This document shows positions 57,001 to 64,000 of a stretch of DNA of 64,000 bases, in pieces (the first letter of the stretch is position 1; each line of letters begins with the position of its first letter). The DNA comes from Allolobophora icterica (lineage: Eukaryota; Annelida; Clitellata; Crassiclitellata; Lumbricidae): positions 4,382,123 to 4,446,122 of the forward strand of contig OY744615.1 of the NCBI GenBank assembly GCA_963556255.1, read 5' to 3'. The translations under genes were made by a program, and so were the position numbers. Under the pieces are notes generated by a model, which made no database searches, was not told where the DNA came from, and saw only the letters and a program-made list of their open reading frames with translations.

Positions 57001-57386
57001 TATGTTGTTGACATCTCTTTCAACGTTTCCGCAGTGCAATTACTTACACACTCATTTGAAAACGCTGTGTGGAACTCGCGGCGCTCTATTCTCTCGCAGT
57101 CTGTGGCGGCCACATTCTTTATACGGTAATCTACCGCATGCGGCTCAAACTTCAGTTCCACTGAATCCTAATATTCCCACCGATATATGGTTTCTATACG
57201 AAACCATCTTTGCAAACGACTGATTTAGACACGTGCTGGCATGTAAATACTCTATAATATCGTCCATCAATACATGCAAACCTGAGGTTTGGAAGTGTCT
57301 GGTTCTTTAACTTCTTCGGATTTGAAAATTATCCCTTCATCCATTTTCGCCTCATCCTTTCCTCTTTTTCTTTTTATAGAAGCCAT
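36082..57386 (-). CDS. BOP1: BOP1 ribosome biogenesis protein, complete, 19 exons (673 aa)
   Basis: Nucleolar WD40 protein of the PeBoW complex (PES1-BOP1-WDR12), needed for 60S subunit maturation. Exons 5' to 3': 57282-57386, 55433-55474, 54620-54771, 54355-54472, 52883-52984, 52104-52238, 51032-51142, 50221-50382, 48662-48742, 47934-48003, 47410-47542, 46789-46877, 45786-45871, 43156-43266, 42205-42279, 38695-38797, 37911-37995, 37343-37450, 36082-36235. All introns are GT-AG and every junction keeps phase; the sum is 2022 bp. Residues about 50-336 are the BOP1 N-terminal domain ([49 protein letters not shown]). Residues 337-673 form the beta-propeller ([72 protein letters not shown]), ending [18 protein letters not shown]. 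The acidic N-terminus is short against about 746 aa in human; an extra exon in intron 1 is possible. The first donor (GTTTGC) is weak. Confidence 0.95.
38380..38520 (-). repeat. L2-like LINE 3' end fragment
   Basis: The minus strand ends GGCGCTATATAAAT (near 38490), the shared L2-type 3' terminus. It lies in the BOP1 intron between the exons at 38695-38797 and 37911-37995. Confidence 0.6.
38915..39545. mobile_element. MITE with 29 bp perfect terminal inverted repeats, 631 bp
   Basis: Left end ATATGTGACTTGCTCTGGCA and nine more bases repeat exactly, inverted, at the right end (39517-39545). The interior is AT-rich with no coding content. The target duplication is unclear (possibly 2 bp). It sits in the BOP1 intron between exons 15 and 16. 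Confidence 0.8.
39592..40066 (-). mobile_element. piggyBac-type non-autonomous element with transposase remnant
   Basis: TTAA at both ends (39592-39595, 40063-40066) with termini CCCCTTTAGCGTGGA and, inverted, CCCCTTTAGCATGGATCCCG. Two 16 bp palindromes near the right end, CCCGAGTTAACTCGGG (about 39989-40004) and CCCGAGTATACTCGGG (40031-40046), each precede GATCCAyGCT. The minus frame 39722-39913 ([20 protein letters not shown], then DPLYG) resembles the start of the piggyBac transposase domain. The rest of the transposase is deleted. Confidence 0.82.
40884..40905. repeat. (CA)n microsatellite
   Basis: A short ACAC run in a BOP1 intron. Confidence 0.9.
40992..41372. mobile_element. hAT-type MITE, 381 bp
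   Basis: Termini are CAGGGCTGTAGTGGTAAAAT and, inverted, CAGGGCTGTAGTCGAGGGTA. Flanking 8-mers GTCGGCCT (40984-40991) and GTTGGCCT (41373-41380) match at 7 of 8. A block starting GCGTCACTAGGGCTGGCGTC (41044) looks like the end of another hAT-type MITE nested inside. TATACGCTGTATAC-type repeats occur near the right end. Confidence 0.8.
41620..42110 (-). pseudogene. L2-like LINE C-terminus and 3' end
   Basis: The minus strand reads [38 protein letters not shown] and [15 protein letters not shown], the C-terminal region of L2-type reverse transcriptases. The GGCGCTTTGTAAAT-like end is near 41625. 5'-truncated, in a BOP1 intron. The frame running on towards 42304 is antisense overlap with BOP1 exon 15 and not part of the LINE. 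Confidence 0.8.
42759..42875. repeat. Near-perfect palindrome, 56 bp arms, 5-base loop
   Basis: Arms 42759-42814 and 42820-42875 are reverse complements at 55 of 56 positions. The loop is TCATG. It lies in BOP1 intron 14, 280 bp from exon 14. No terminal repeat family or target duplication is evident. Confidence 0.93.
43690..45612 (-). mobile_element. RTE-type LINE, 5'-truncated, two frameshifts
   Basis: A minus-strand reverse transcriptase in three frames. 45367-45582 has [20 protein letters not shown] just upstream. 44145-45443 (432 codons) has [85 protein letters not shown] and [11 protein letters not shown] (catalytic DD). 43810-44148 has [19 protein letters not shown] and [13 protein letters not shown]. 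The endonuclease is absent. It lies in BOP1 intron 13 and belongs to a different subfamily from the copy at 6760-11275. Confidence 0.9.
46271..46630 (-). pseudogene. L2-like LINE C-terminal fragment
   Basis: A minus frame of 119 codons with [25 protein letters not shown] and [13 protein letters not shown], the same C-terminal pattern as the other L2-like copies. It lies in a BOP1 intron. Confidence 0.75.
49216..49978. repeat. 28 bp exact direct repeats flanking 707 bp
   Basis: GCTACATGTGTAAGCAGGTA plus eight more bases occurs at 49216-49243 and again at 49951-49978. The segment between contains no recognisable coding sequence. The direct repeats could be a duplication or short terminal repeats of an unknown element. 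BOP1 intron 8. Confidence 0.6.
50658..50954. mobile_element. hAT-type MITE, 297 bp
   Basis: Termini are CAGTAGCGTCACTAGGG and, inverted, CAGTGGCATCACTAGGG. Flanks CGTGATCG (50650-50657) and CCTGATCG (50955-50962) match at 7 of 8. GGGTGACACC-type motifs recur inside. BOP1 intron. Confidence 0.85.
51200..51448 (-). pseudogene. L2-like reverse transcriptase fragment
   Basis: The minus strand reads [20 protein letters not shown], then [12 protein letters not shown], the conserved DYCNS segment of L2-type enzymes. BOP1 intron. Confidence 0.75.
51630..52067 (-). mobile_element. L2-like LINE 3' part with (ACAAT)n tail
   Basis: The minus frame has [50 protein letters not shown] and [10 protein letters not shown], ending LSHWERL-stop. 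The 3' terminus is GAGAGGCGCTTTATAAATGT, followed by a tail of ACAAT repeats. BOP1 intron. Confidence 0.85.
53700..54217 (-). mobile_element. L2-like LINE 3' part
   Basis: The minus frame has [52 protein letters not shown] and [10 protein letters not shown]. An ACAATTACAATATT-like tail follows near 53715-53740. BOP1 intron. Confidence 0.85.
55901..56540. mobile_element. Foldback (long inverted repeat) element, 640 bp, 8 bp target duplication
   Basis: Starts GGTAATTGCGAAGACTAAGT; the inverted right end reads GGTAATTGCGAAGACTGAGT. The arms stay similar for about 220 bp. A perfect 8 bp target duplication, GTTTATCT, flanks it (55893-55900 and 56541-56548). The right arm carries a piggyBac-type MITE at a TTAA that is empty in the left arm. 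The spacer holds a third partial copy of the arm motif (ACATCCCACAATGCAATG). No coding content. BOP1 intron 1. Confidence 0.9.
56251..56333. mobile_element. Very short piggyBac-type MITE, 83 bp with TTAA
   Basis: TTAACCCTTTCCCGCCGGA at the left is repeated exactly inverted at the right (19 bp including TTAA). The interior of about 45 bp contains GTCACGGGTGAC, a further palindrome. The matching left arm of the host foldback element has ACATCTTAAGAAAT with no insertion. Confidence 0.88.
56578..56940. repeat. Older diverged copy of the foldback element
   Basis: The right arm (about 56800-56933) matches the arm of 55901-56540, including GGCAACCATATTGTTTATAT and GGCACTCAGTCTTCG. The left arm (56590-56715) matches from CACAATGCAATACGCTAAGT but lacks the outer end. 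A more distant trace (GCGGCGCTCTATTCTCTCGC) lies at 57075-57130. Confidence 0.75.
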
Positions 57387-57540
57387 TCCGCTTTATCAAA
57401 AATTGGAAGACAGTTTTATGTTACAAATGTGGACAACAACTCTATCAATCGTGCTCAACATGAAAACCGGAAATTGTGAGATTTGAGGACATAGATTATA
57501 ATACAAAATGTAAGTAAGAGCAGCCTAAGTAATCAATCAA

Positions 57541-58077
57541 TTAATACAATACAATTGTAATTGTAATTGTAATTGTAATCGAGGATTTATATAGCGCCAC
57601 TCATAAACAGAGACGCTCCCGACCCGTGTCAGTGTCTTCACTGACAAAGAGAAATGTTTTCAGGCGCTTGCGAGACTGGGCAGGAGACAGAGAGAGGAGG
57701 ACAAGTCTAAAGCCCTGAGGGAGGCTGTTCCAACTGGAAGGGCCCACAACCGCAAAACTACGGGACTGGGCAGTAGCAGTGCGCATCCAAGGGACTAACA
57801 AGAGGCCACGGGCAGATGACCGGAGAGAGGCCCGACCAGGCAAACTGGAAACTGGGGTGCAGTAAGCCCTGAGATACAGCGGAGCTGAGCCAACAAGACA
57901 GTTACGCATGAGGGAAAGGACCTTAAATTGAATGCGTTGGTGAATGGGAAGCCAGTGAAGGGAGTCCCGGATGTAGGAAGAGATATGGGCAAACTTCATG
58001 ATGCCCCCTATAAGGCGAGCAGCAGCATATTCGTTTACTCGATATACGATGTTCTCACAGACGCGCTTGCGGTTATA
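57541..58077 (-). mobile_element. L2-like LINE 3' part with (TTACAA)n tail
   Basis: The minus strand reads [78 protein letters not shown] and [12 protein letters not shown], ending GRERLCL-stop. The 3' end is GAGTGGCGCTATATAAATCC, followed by a TTACAA-repeat tail. Its 5' truncation point abuts the (TTA)n array at 58078. It lies just upstream of the BOP1 start; 57387-57540 shows no other feature. Confidence 0.88.
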
Positions 58078-58120
<43 letters not shown>

Positions 58121-58121
58121 T
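58078..58121. repeat. (TTA)n microsatellite
   Basis: An array between the L2-like copy and RLE-type copy F; A/T-rich simple sequence continues to 58136. Confidence 0.93.
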
Positions 58122-58136
58122 TATTTATTTTTTATT

Positions 58137-58488
58137 ATTATAAACAAATTTTATTATTTAAAATGAACCATCATACACTTTGAAACTGTCTTAGAAGCGT
58201 TAAGATCTAGAGTTTAGCGGTCCTCGTCCACGATTAACTGTGCAAATGTGCCTCGAAAAGCGACGGCGTTAAATCGTTGAGTGCATATAGAGAGGCGCTG
58301 GAACAAGTGAATTGTCTCAAGTGGGTCACCCGACATTGTTGTCAGTCGCCGGCCTAACTCTGTAATGAATTCACGGCCAGATCTGTTGATGGGGCCCAGA
58401 GTTTCGAGTGCAATGGGGACAAAGCTATGCGTAGTAGGAAGGGCTGCATACTTCATGTTTTTTCGCGTCGCGGCCGGTTCCACCGCTG
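58137..58488 (-). mobile_element. RLE-type non-LTR element, copy F, 3' part
   Basis: A minus frame with EPAATRKNMKYAALP, VPIALETLGPINRSGREFIT, LGRRLTTMSGDPLE, and LFQRLSICTQRFNAVAF, ending LIVDEDR-stop. It is the C-terminal end downstream of the endonuclease core, as in copies A and E. The 3' region matches copy C at 15731-15854. (TTA)n lies on the 3' side; (GTT)n then (ATT)n at 58489-58531 on the 5' side. Confidence 0.85.
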
Positions 58489-58531
58489 TTGTTGTTGTTG
58501 CTGTTGTTGTTGTTGTTGTTATTATTATTAT

Positions 58532-58678
58532 TTTGCCCTGAGGTACTTCTTTCCCTCAGGGTAATAGAGATTAAAATAGTTGTTTTTTCCGGAACGGTTA
58601 ACCCTCGTCCAAGTCCTGCTGGGCTGATACCATTGAGCCGCTAAAGGCCACTGCGTTAAACCGTTGGATGGTGACAAT
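58532..58678 (-). mobile_element. RLE-type non-LTR element, copy G, 3' end with hairpin
   Basis: The minus strand reads VTIQRFNAVAFSG, then a stop. Its 3' region contains the perfect hairpin CCCTGAGG/CCTCAGGG (58536-58543, 58554-58561) directly before the TAA tail, as in copy A. ATT/AAT arrays lie on both sides (58519-58531 and 58676-58728). Confidence 0.78.
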
Positions 58679-59100
58679 ATTATTATTATTATTAATATTA
58701 ATATTATTATTATTATTATTATTACAAGTGACACAATTAAAGGTTGGCCGTATGTGAACAATTCTCTTAAGTCATAAAGTTTAACATATCGTCATCCATC
58801 CTAACTCAAATTGGCCGGCGGCCAATTTGCGCATCACTGCATAGGCCTATACTGCCGTGCTTAGCAAAAAGACCGTAACTGACATTTTTTCAATTTTGAG
58901 TTATTACCATAGTCGGCATTGTATACCAGCCCTACACATTGGTACAAAGCGAGAAAGCCGTATCTGATCTGCCGGCTGAGATACAGCCCTATTAAAAACA
59001 CCGTAACTGCAGCTACAGGCTAGTGTGCTTAGTAAGAAGGCCGTATGTGCAGATGCGGTCTTCTTGCTAAGCAGACATCCTGGGTTGTTTACCGTATCTG

Positions 59101-59118
59101 CAGTGCGCATGCGCACTG
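59101..59118. promoter_or_regulatory. NRF-1-like palindrome CAGTGCGCATGCGCACTG
   Basis: A perfect 18 bp palindrome containing TGCGCATGCGCA, the known NRF-1 binding consensus in animals. It stands about 35 bp before a plus-strand ATG (MACLRLDFFSEINTKLLYKE, 59153 on), inside the left end of the 3.6 kb transposon. A promoter role is inference. Confidence 0.4.
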
Positions 59119-60474
59119 ATTACTTCTGCCTTCTCGAGTTTACGTAAAATTATGGCGTGCTTGCGATTGGACTTTTTTTCCGAAATCAACACAAAGTTAC
59201 TCTACAAAGAGGTCAGTAAATACCCAAAATAATGTTGATAGCTATATTAGTATATAAGTTGTTAACAACGCCCATGATATAGTAATAAACCCTTAGTGAT
59301 AATTTGCTGGAAACCGAGTTCAACTTGAGGATATCTAGGGTAGCATTTAATACTTTACCATGTGCGGTGTAATAATAATATAATTCGTTAATATTATCTG
59401 TTGAATTAGATATTTACAGTGTCACCTAATCCAGGTTGCGAATTGTAATATGGACTAACCTTGAATACGAGAGTTAATGTTTAGATTTTAGCGATGCGTG
59501 TGCGTGTAAAGCACTAACTAGCTTGCTACCAACGACGCTGTTATACTGTCCTACGTGTAAACTAATTATAATTACAATTATGATGCATTGACTTCAGTTT
59601 GACGCCTCTGACCACAAGGGAAACCGAGTTTCACTCCTCATTGGCTCCTTTGCCTGTTAATTGTTTTGACTGCCTCTGGAAATAATTCAGTGTTTCAAGC
59701 GTTTGTTATGTAATTATGGTAGTTTTAGTAGAATTTGATATAAGCCTATACATAGATCTGATAATTAAATTAATTTGTTAGGTAATTGAAGTAATATAAT
59801 ATGCATACCATAACATATAGGGGTTGTGTATTTTGCAGAAATGACAGATTACCCACTGCACATGAGCAGGTCGGCAAGGATTGTCGCAATGGTCCAACTA
59901 GTTCAATATCAAGAAGAGCAACCCAGGTGCTGAGTTTTCAGGACACTATGGCAACTTCAGCCGGTCCACCAACCATCAGCCATAGGATAAAAGGGCAAAC
60001 ATCACTATACTTTGGAGGTAATGACAGAAAACCATAACTGTTTTATAGTAAAATATATTTCGCATTTTTTGTCGAAAACATGTTGGATTCATATTAGTAT
60101 AGAATAACCTAATAGGTGATTTTTGTACTGACATTTCTTAAGAATAAACACCATACTAAATAATTCTGAAGTGTATGAATTCAACTTTGTTTGCCTTTAA
60201 GCAATTAGATGTTGCTATAATTGAAATGTATTTTTCATTGTAGACTACGGTACTACTTAGTTCAAACTGCACCATCGGTTGAAGACTCCAAACTACAGTC
60301 GCAGTCCTTTGCTCAGCCTGTGCCATCATGATGCTGGCTTATTAATGTAGCTTCATGCCAAAGAACTGCCATCTGTTTCAACATTTCGGATGACTGGGTG
60401 CCTAGCGGCACAAAACTCTTATTAAATGCAATAATTCATCTTGTAAACAAGGCAGATTTTAAACATATCCATAC

Positions 60475-61165
60475 TCAGAAGAATGACTTTCTGCAAGTCC
60501 ACCATAAGTTGTTGCGCATATAATACATGATCAGATTGAATTTGTTTTGCACAATCATTTCTATATTGCTGTCGACTTGCAGTAGCTTATGCGATATGTT
60601 TATGCCACTTGATACAAACATCACAGTCATTTTAGGTTGCTCAACATTGTGCTCTTTGTTGTGCAATGCAAAGAATTCACATATTTCACACTGTTCATGT
60701 CCTAGTTATAACTTACTGAATGAAATATTCATCTCCTTAACAGCAGAACGATGCACTTCGTTGGAACAAACAGTTGTGCTATGTTTAATTTTAAAGTCTA
60801 TATGCATGAGCTTAAGTGTTATGTCTGAGAGAAGATAATGCTGGTTAGGTGTGTGCTCACGTCTGTAATGTGAAATAGTAGGATTGAGTGACTCAGTTTG
60901 ACTGCAAGAACTCGTGGTTCACTTTCTTAGCAGACTGCCTTACCAGGACCATCTGGTGTAGGTGTAATGGACCCAGTAGAGCCCCATTAAGCACACTTTT
61001 CAATACTGAATCATTATTTTGGGCAAAGCCTAGGGTTGTCAACAAAAACACTTTGCACACTGACACTTGCTCACCAGCAACATCCACAAGGAACTTGAAG
61101 GAAGTATTGATAGGTTTTCCTCTCTTAGACTCAATATCTGTAGATTTCCTACTGACAAACTACCT
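60475..61165 (-). pseudogene. Decayed gene of an uncharacterised, probably transposon-borne protein family
   Basis: The minus strand reads GKPINTSFKFLVDVAGEQVS, VCKVFLLTTLGFAQNNDSVL and VNHEFLQSN. After a frameshift near 60890 it continues SLNPTISHYRREHTPNQHYL, LSDITLKLMHIDFK and VKEMNISFSKL, then a stop, then GHEQCEICEFFALHNKEH. I recognise the pattern VCKxFFLTTLG ... NPTISHYRREHxPxRxYLPSD ... MNISFxKLxxxECExC from many uncharacterised cnidarian, insect and mollusc proteins. I know no established function. One frameshift and at least two stops make it a pseudogene. Its place inside inverted repeats suggests a transposase or accessory transposon protein. Confidence 0.7.
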
Positions 61166-61495
61166 TCGTGGTAAATGGTTCTCGAAATGTACAGACGTTG
61201 TTCGTTCCAGCTCAATAACTATTTTCTATTTGCTCTGTACACGTTCCACTGTTTACTGTTTAGCTATTACAACTCTTAAAGTCGCCTGAATAGTAAATAT
61301 TGTACATGCAATTTGGGTTACCCAGGGACTTGTCCTTTTGAGTGACCTGTTGAGCACTGACAAGAACTGTGAATAAAAAACTGAAATGTCTTGTTTCTGG
61401 CTTTATATACAGTTTGTTTGTGTCACACTAAATGGTGTTGATTGCTTGAAAATATAAAATCAGCAATAAGGATAGCCTAACAGATAACAATGACA

Positions 61496-61618
61496 ATTAT
61501 AGAGATTGTACACTGACAGTACTGGCATCAGTTTTGGACTGGAGGGACCGTACCCCCATTTTTTGAACAATAATAATTTATTATAGAGACTGTACACTGA
61601 CAGTACTGGCATCAGTTT
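61496..61618. repeat. Direct repeat of about 39 bp split by MITE-like sequence
   Basis: ATTATAGAGAyTGTACACTG, continuing to CATCAGTTT, occurs at about 61496-61534 and 61580-61618. The piece between (GGACTGGAGGGACCGTACCC) resembles part of the dimeric MITE that follows. Confidence 0.6.
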
Positions 61619-61759
61619 GTCCGACAAATATGGGGAACGGCAATTTAAAAAAGGCAGACAAAAAAGAAGAAAGTTTCCATTGGTGAGGTCATCATTTGTA
61701 AACACATTTGGGGACTTATCCCCTTCCCCCTTCCCAGTGTCGGCGTCTATGGAACTAAC

Positions 61760-62158
61760 CATGGGAGCAGAGGCGTAAATTTGGTCTAAAAAGTGGGGGT
61801 ACCAATTTCCTACATACACGAAGCAAGGCGGAGATTGCAATCTCTGGGAAGGCACAATAATAAAATATTGATTGGCGTTGTTAAAAAAATAGGGGTGCGG
61901 TACCCCAGTCCAAAACGTGGGGTACGGGTACCCCTCGCATCCCCACAAATTACGCCTATGCATGGGCGTAACTTTGGTCTAAAAGTGGGGGGTATTAATT
62001 TCTTACATGCACGAAAAAAGCGGAGACTGCGATCTCTGGGAAGGCACAATAATAAAAAATTGATTGGCGTTGTTCAAAAAGTGGGGGTGCGGTGCCCCCC
62101 AATCCAAAAAGTGTGGTTACGGGTACCCCTTGTACCCTCCCCACAAATTACGCCTATG
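61760..62158. mobile_element. Dimeric MITE (two tandem monomers), 399 bp, 8 bp target duplication
   Basis: Two direct copies of about 200 bp (61760-61960, 61961-62158). Each starts with a GGCGTAA-TTTGG-type end and finishes ACAAATTaCGCCTATG. GAACTAAC flanks the dimer on both sides (61752-61759 and 62159-62166), so both monomers entered as one unit. It is nested in the 3.6 kb transposon. Confidence 0.82.
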
Positions 62159-62467
62159 GAACTAACACATCAACAAGTTTATTTCTTATTACTTGCAGTT
62201 ACGGTTTTCTTCCTAAGCATCGCGAAAACAATATACACGGTCAGTCCATAGTAAAAAGGCCGTATCTGCATTTTTTGGCATTTAAAATAAAAAAATAAAA
62301 ATAATGCTAATGCACATTTAAATGTATCATCAAGAAGTATCATATCTGAAAAAACTAGAACTGTAGCTTTTTAAATAACCCTTGGCATTTTCAAATTTCG
62401 TTTTTCCAGTTTATCTCAGAATGGACTTTTTGCAGATACGGTCTTCTTGCTAAGCACGGCAGTATAG

Positions 62468-62885
62468 CCCGACAGTGAAATCCCGGACAAAACGCCGTCA
62501 CATTAGTGGCAAAAGTAAACATTTGTAATTGCTACCCTATTGTTATGGTGGTGTTTGGTCACCACCACTCTTTGGTCCGGAGTTAAAATATTTTTGCGAC
62601 ATGACAGCGTTATTTTGGTTTGAAGCAAGTAAAAGCAACGTGACTGTTGTTTAGCTCCGAATTGGGAGTTTTAGTATCGTCAACATTTTAGCAGTTATGA
62701 AACAGAATCTAGACAATCTAGACATGTAGGCTACTTGGTTAACGGCGAGTGATCTTAAAGTGGCGGACAAGGGAAGGGGAATAGAAAAGGGTGGAAAGGG
62801 AGGAGGGATTGATCACCCACCACTCTGTGGGGCAAAGTTACACCCTTGATAGCTACAAATTCCACATTTCCGGTTCTATGACACG
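62468..62885. other. Unassigned intergenic sequence
   Basis: No gene or repeat terminus that I can support. Confidence 0.4.
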
Positions 62886-63529
62886 CAGTGTTGGGTATGA
62901 GTTAACCCAGGTGAGTTTAAACTCACGAGTTAACTCACTTGCTGTGATTTATGAGTTTGAGTTAACTCACCTTAAAGAATGTGAGTTATGAGTTTGAGTT
63001 AACTCGTATTTTCTGTGAGTTTGAGTTGTTCATTCATTCATTCGTATATTTATATAGCGCCACTTCAAGGGAACTACTCAGAGGCGCAGTTGTAACTGTC
63101 AATTATTTTAAACTCAACTCACTCTTTGGCACTCGGCACATATTATGTTGAAACAAGCCTTTTTATATCGTCGGCTTTCCATACTGGTGAGTGGTGACGG
63201 CAGGGAGGGTCGTAAACACTGCTAGCGGACAGTATTTAAGCACTGCATATTTTGTATATTGTGAACAGTTAAGAACAACATGGCTGAAGTACCGTGTATT
63301 CTTGATGGAAAATATTTTTCTGTTACAAGTAGGCATGATGGAAAAATTGTTGCTTGATTAGAACGTGCTAGTATGAAACGTGTGAGTTTATGAGTTAACT
63401 CATTTAACAAGTGAGTTTGAGTTAACTCATTTCACTTAGGATGAGTTGAGTTTGAGTTTAAACTCATTTTGAGGTGCGTGAGTTGAGTTTTGATTTAACT
63501 CATTTCTTGTGTGAGTTTACCCAACACTG
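62886..63529. mobile_element. hAT-type MITE rich in GAGTTAACTC, 644 bp
   Basis: Ends CAGTGTTGGGTATGAGTTAA and (inverted) CAGTGTTGGGTAAACTCACA, with a perfect 8 bp target duplication ATGACACG (62878-62885 and 63530-63537). Many copies of the palindromic GAGTTAACTC/GAGTTTGAGTTAACTCA motif lie within about 130 bp of each end. An L2-like 3' terminus is nested at about 63028-63095. Confidence 0.9.
63028..63095 (-). repeat. L2-like LINE 3' terminus with GAAT-repeat tail
   Basis: The minus strand ends AGTGGCGCTATATAAATATA followed by GAATGAATGAATGAAC. Nested inside the hAT-type MITE. Confidence 0.7.
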
Positions 63530-63537
63530 ATGACACG

Positions 63538-64000
63538 CAGTCTTTCCTTTCAGATACAAGTCCATCATTTTCACTGCTTCAAGAACCACGGCCGAGTGGA
63601 AATGAAAGTGGAAATTTGGTTTACTTTACAAATCTTACATGTCTTTGTGTTGATCGATCTGTTTACCTTCATCTTTCAAAACTATCTCTGACTATTCCTA
63701 TTACCTGATTAATTGAGCTCATGGGCTTGGGCTGTACACTTCTGGGACTGAGTTTAGGAGAGCATTAACCAAATAAAATGTTATGGGGACGACAGGATCA
63801 GGACATTATCCCCTGCCATTAACCGCCTACCATCACCCCCTGCGAATACCACCATAGGATATTCCCTCTGCCATTATCCTTCTGCAATAATAAGGACTCC
63901 TTTAATATTGAAAATATGAAAAGTTAGAACAATGTTGGCAATTCCAGTTCCACAGTCATGATAGGGCCTATTTCTTTCATTTAGGTTTTTCTGTTTTCCA
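63538..64000. other. Right edge, no gene recognised
   Basis: A 65-codon frame (63511-63708) has no recognisable motif. Nothing else is supported. Confidence 0.4.

Larger units (their letters stand above)
58847..62467 (-). mobile_element. 3.6 kb terminal-inverted-repeat DNA transposon with decayed ORF
   Basis: The left end CTATACTGCCGTGCTTAGCA and the right end in reverse complement are identical over 20 bases, and similarity continues through AAGACCGTAwCTG. At least seven more copies of a CCGTAwsTG-containing motif lie near the ends, several inverted. The interior holds the decayed gene at 60475-61165 and inserted MITEs at 61496-62158. No flanking target duplication could be fixed. The superfamily is not recognised with confidence. 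Confidence 0.72.

Noticed and set aside
59153..60018. Two-exon plus-strand gene model (MACLRLDFFSEINTK... joined to the 59817-60018 exon)
   Set aside because: The join GAG|GTCAGT to CAG|AAATGA gives an immediate stop, so it is not called as coding; kept only as a possible promoter observation.

Overview
This is a window of a metazoan nuclear genome, most likely a marine invertebrate. The host genes are intron-rich, there are GT-AG introns of 0.1 to 4 kb, long simple-sequence arrays, and more than half of the DNA is transposon. The long terminal repeat (LTR) element has integrase upstream of reverse transcriptase, the Gmr1 order first described in deuterostomes. That fits a deuterostome (amphioxus-, echinoderm- or hemichordate-like), but a lophotrochozoan is not excluded. 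No species is claimed.

Host genes. Both recognisable genes are on the minus strand. (1) Positions 1978-5934 hold the first three exons of a type A DnaJ (Hsp40) gene, DNAJA2-like; the rest lies beyond the left edge. (2) Positions 36082-57386 hold a complete BOP1 gene (ribosome biogenesis, PeBoW complex). I assembled it by hand as 19 exons joined in phase into 673 codons plus a stop.

Layout. 1-2000: LINE fragments and an inverted repeat pair. 2250-4930 (DNAJA2 intron 2): a hairpin-rich minisatellite repeat and two hAT-type elements. 6100-12125: a hAT-like element containing a truncated LINE and an almost full-length RTE-like LINE, which itself contains another LINE. 13150-17550: a foldback element, then four or five truncated non-LTR elements of the restriction-like-endonuclease (RLE) type, each set between TAA microsatellite arrays. 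18571-32144: two essentially identical 6.5 kb Gmr1-type elements in tandem, sharing the middle LTR and flanked once by a 5 bp target duplication. 32271-36081: nested hAT MITEs, LINE debris and one unusual MITE. 36082-57386: BOP1, its introns filled with L2-like and RTE-like LINEs, hAT and piggyBac MITEs, a 56 bp-arm palindrome and a 640 bp foldback element. 57541-58728: an L2-like copy and a second cluster of TAA-associated RLE elements. 58847-62467: a 3.6 kb terminal-inverted-repeat transposon carrying a decayed gene for an uncharacterised protein family, with a dimeric MITE inside it. 62886-63529: a hAT-type MITE built of GAGTTAACTC repeats.

There is no operon logic here. The biology is two housekeeping genes plus dense nested mobile DNA. 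The strongest leads are the TAA-targeting RLE LINEs with a conserved 3' hairpin, the tandem Gmr1 pair, and the 3.6 kb transposon with an unassigned putative transposase.
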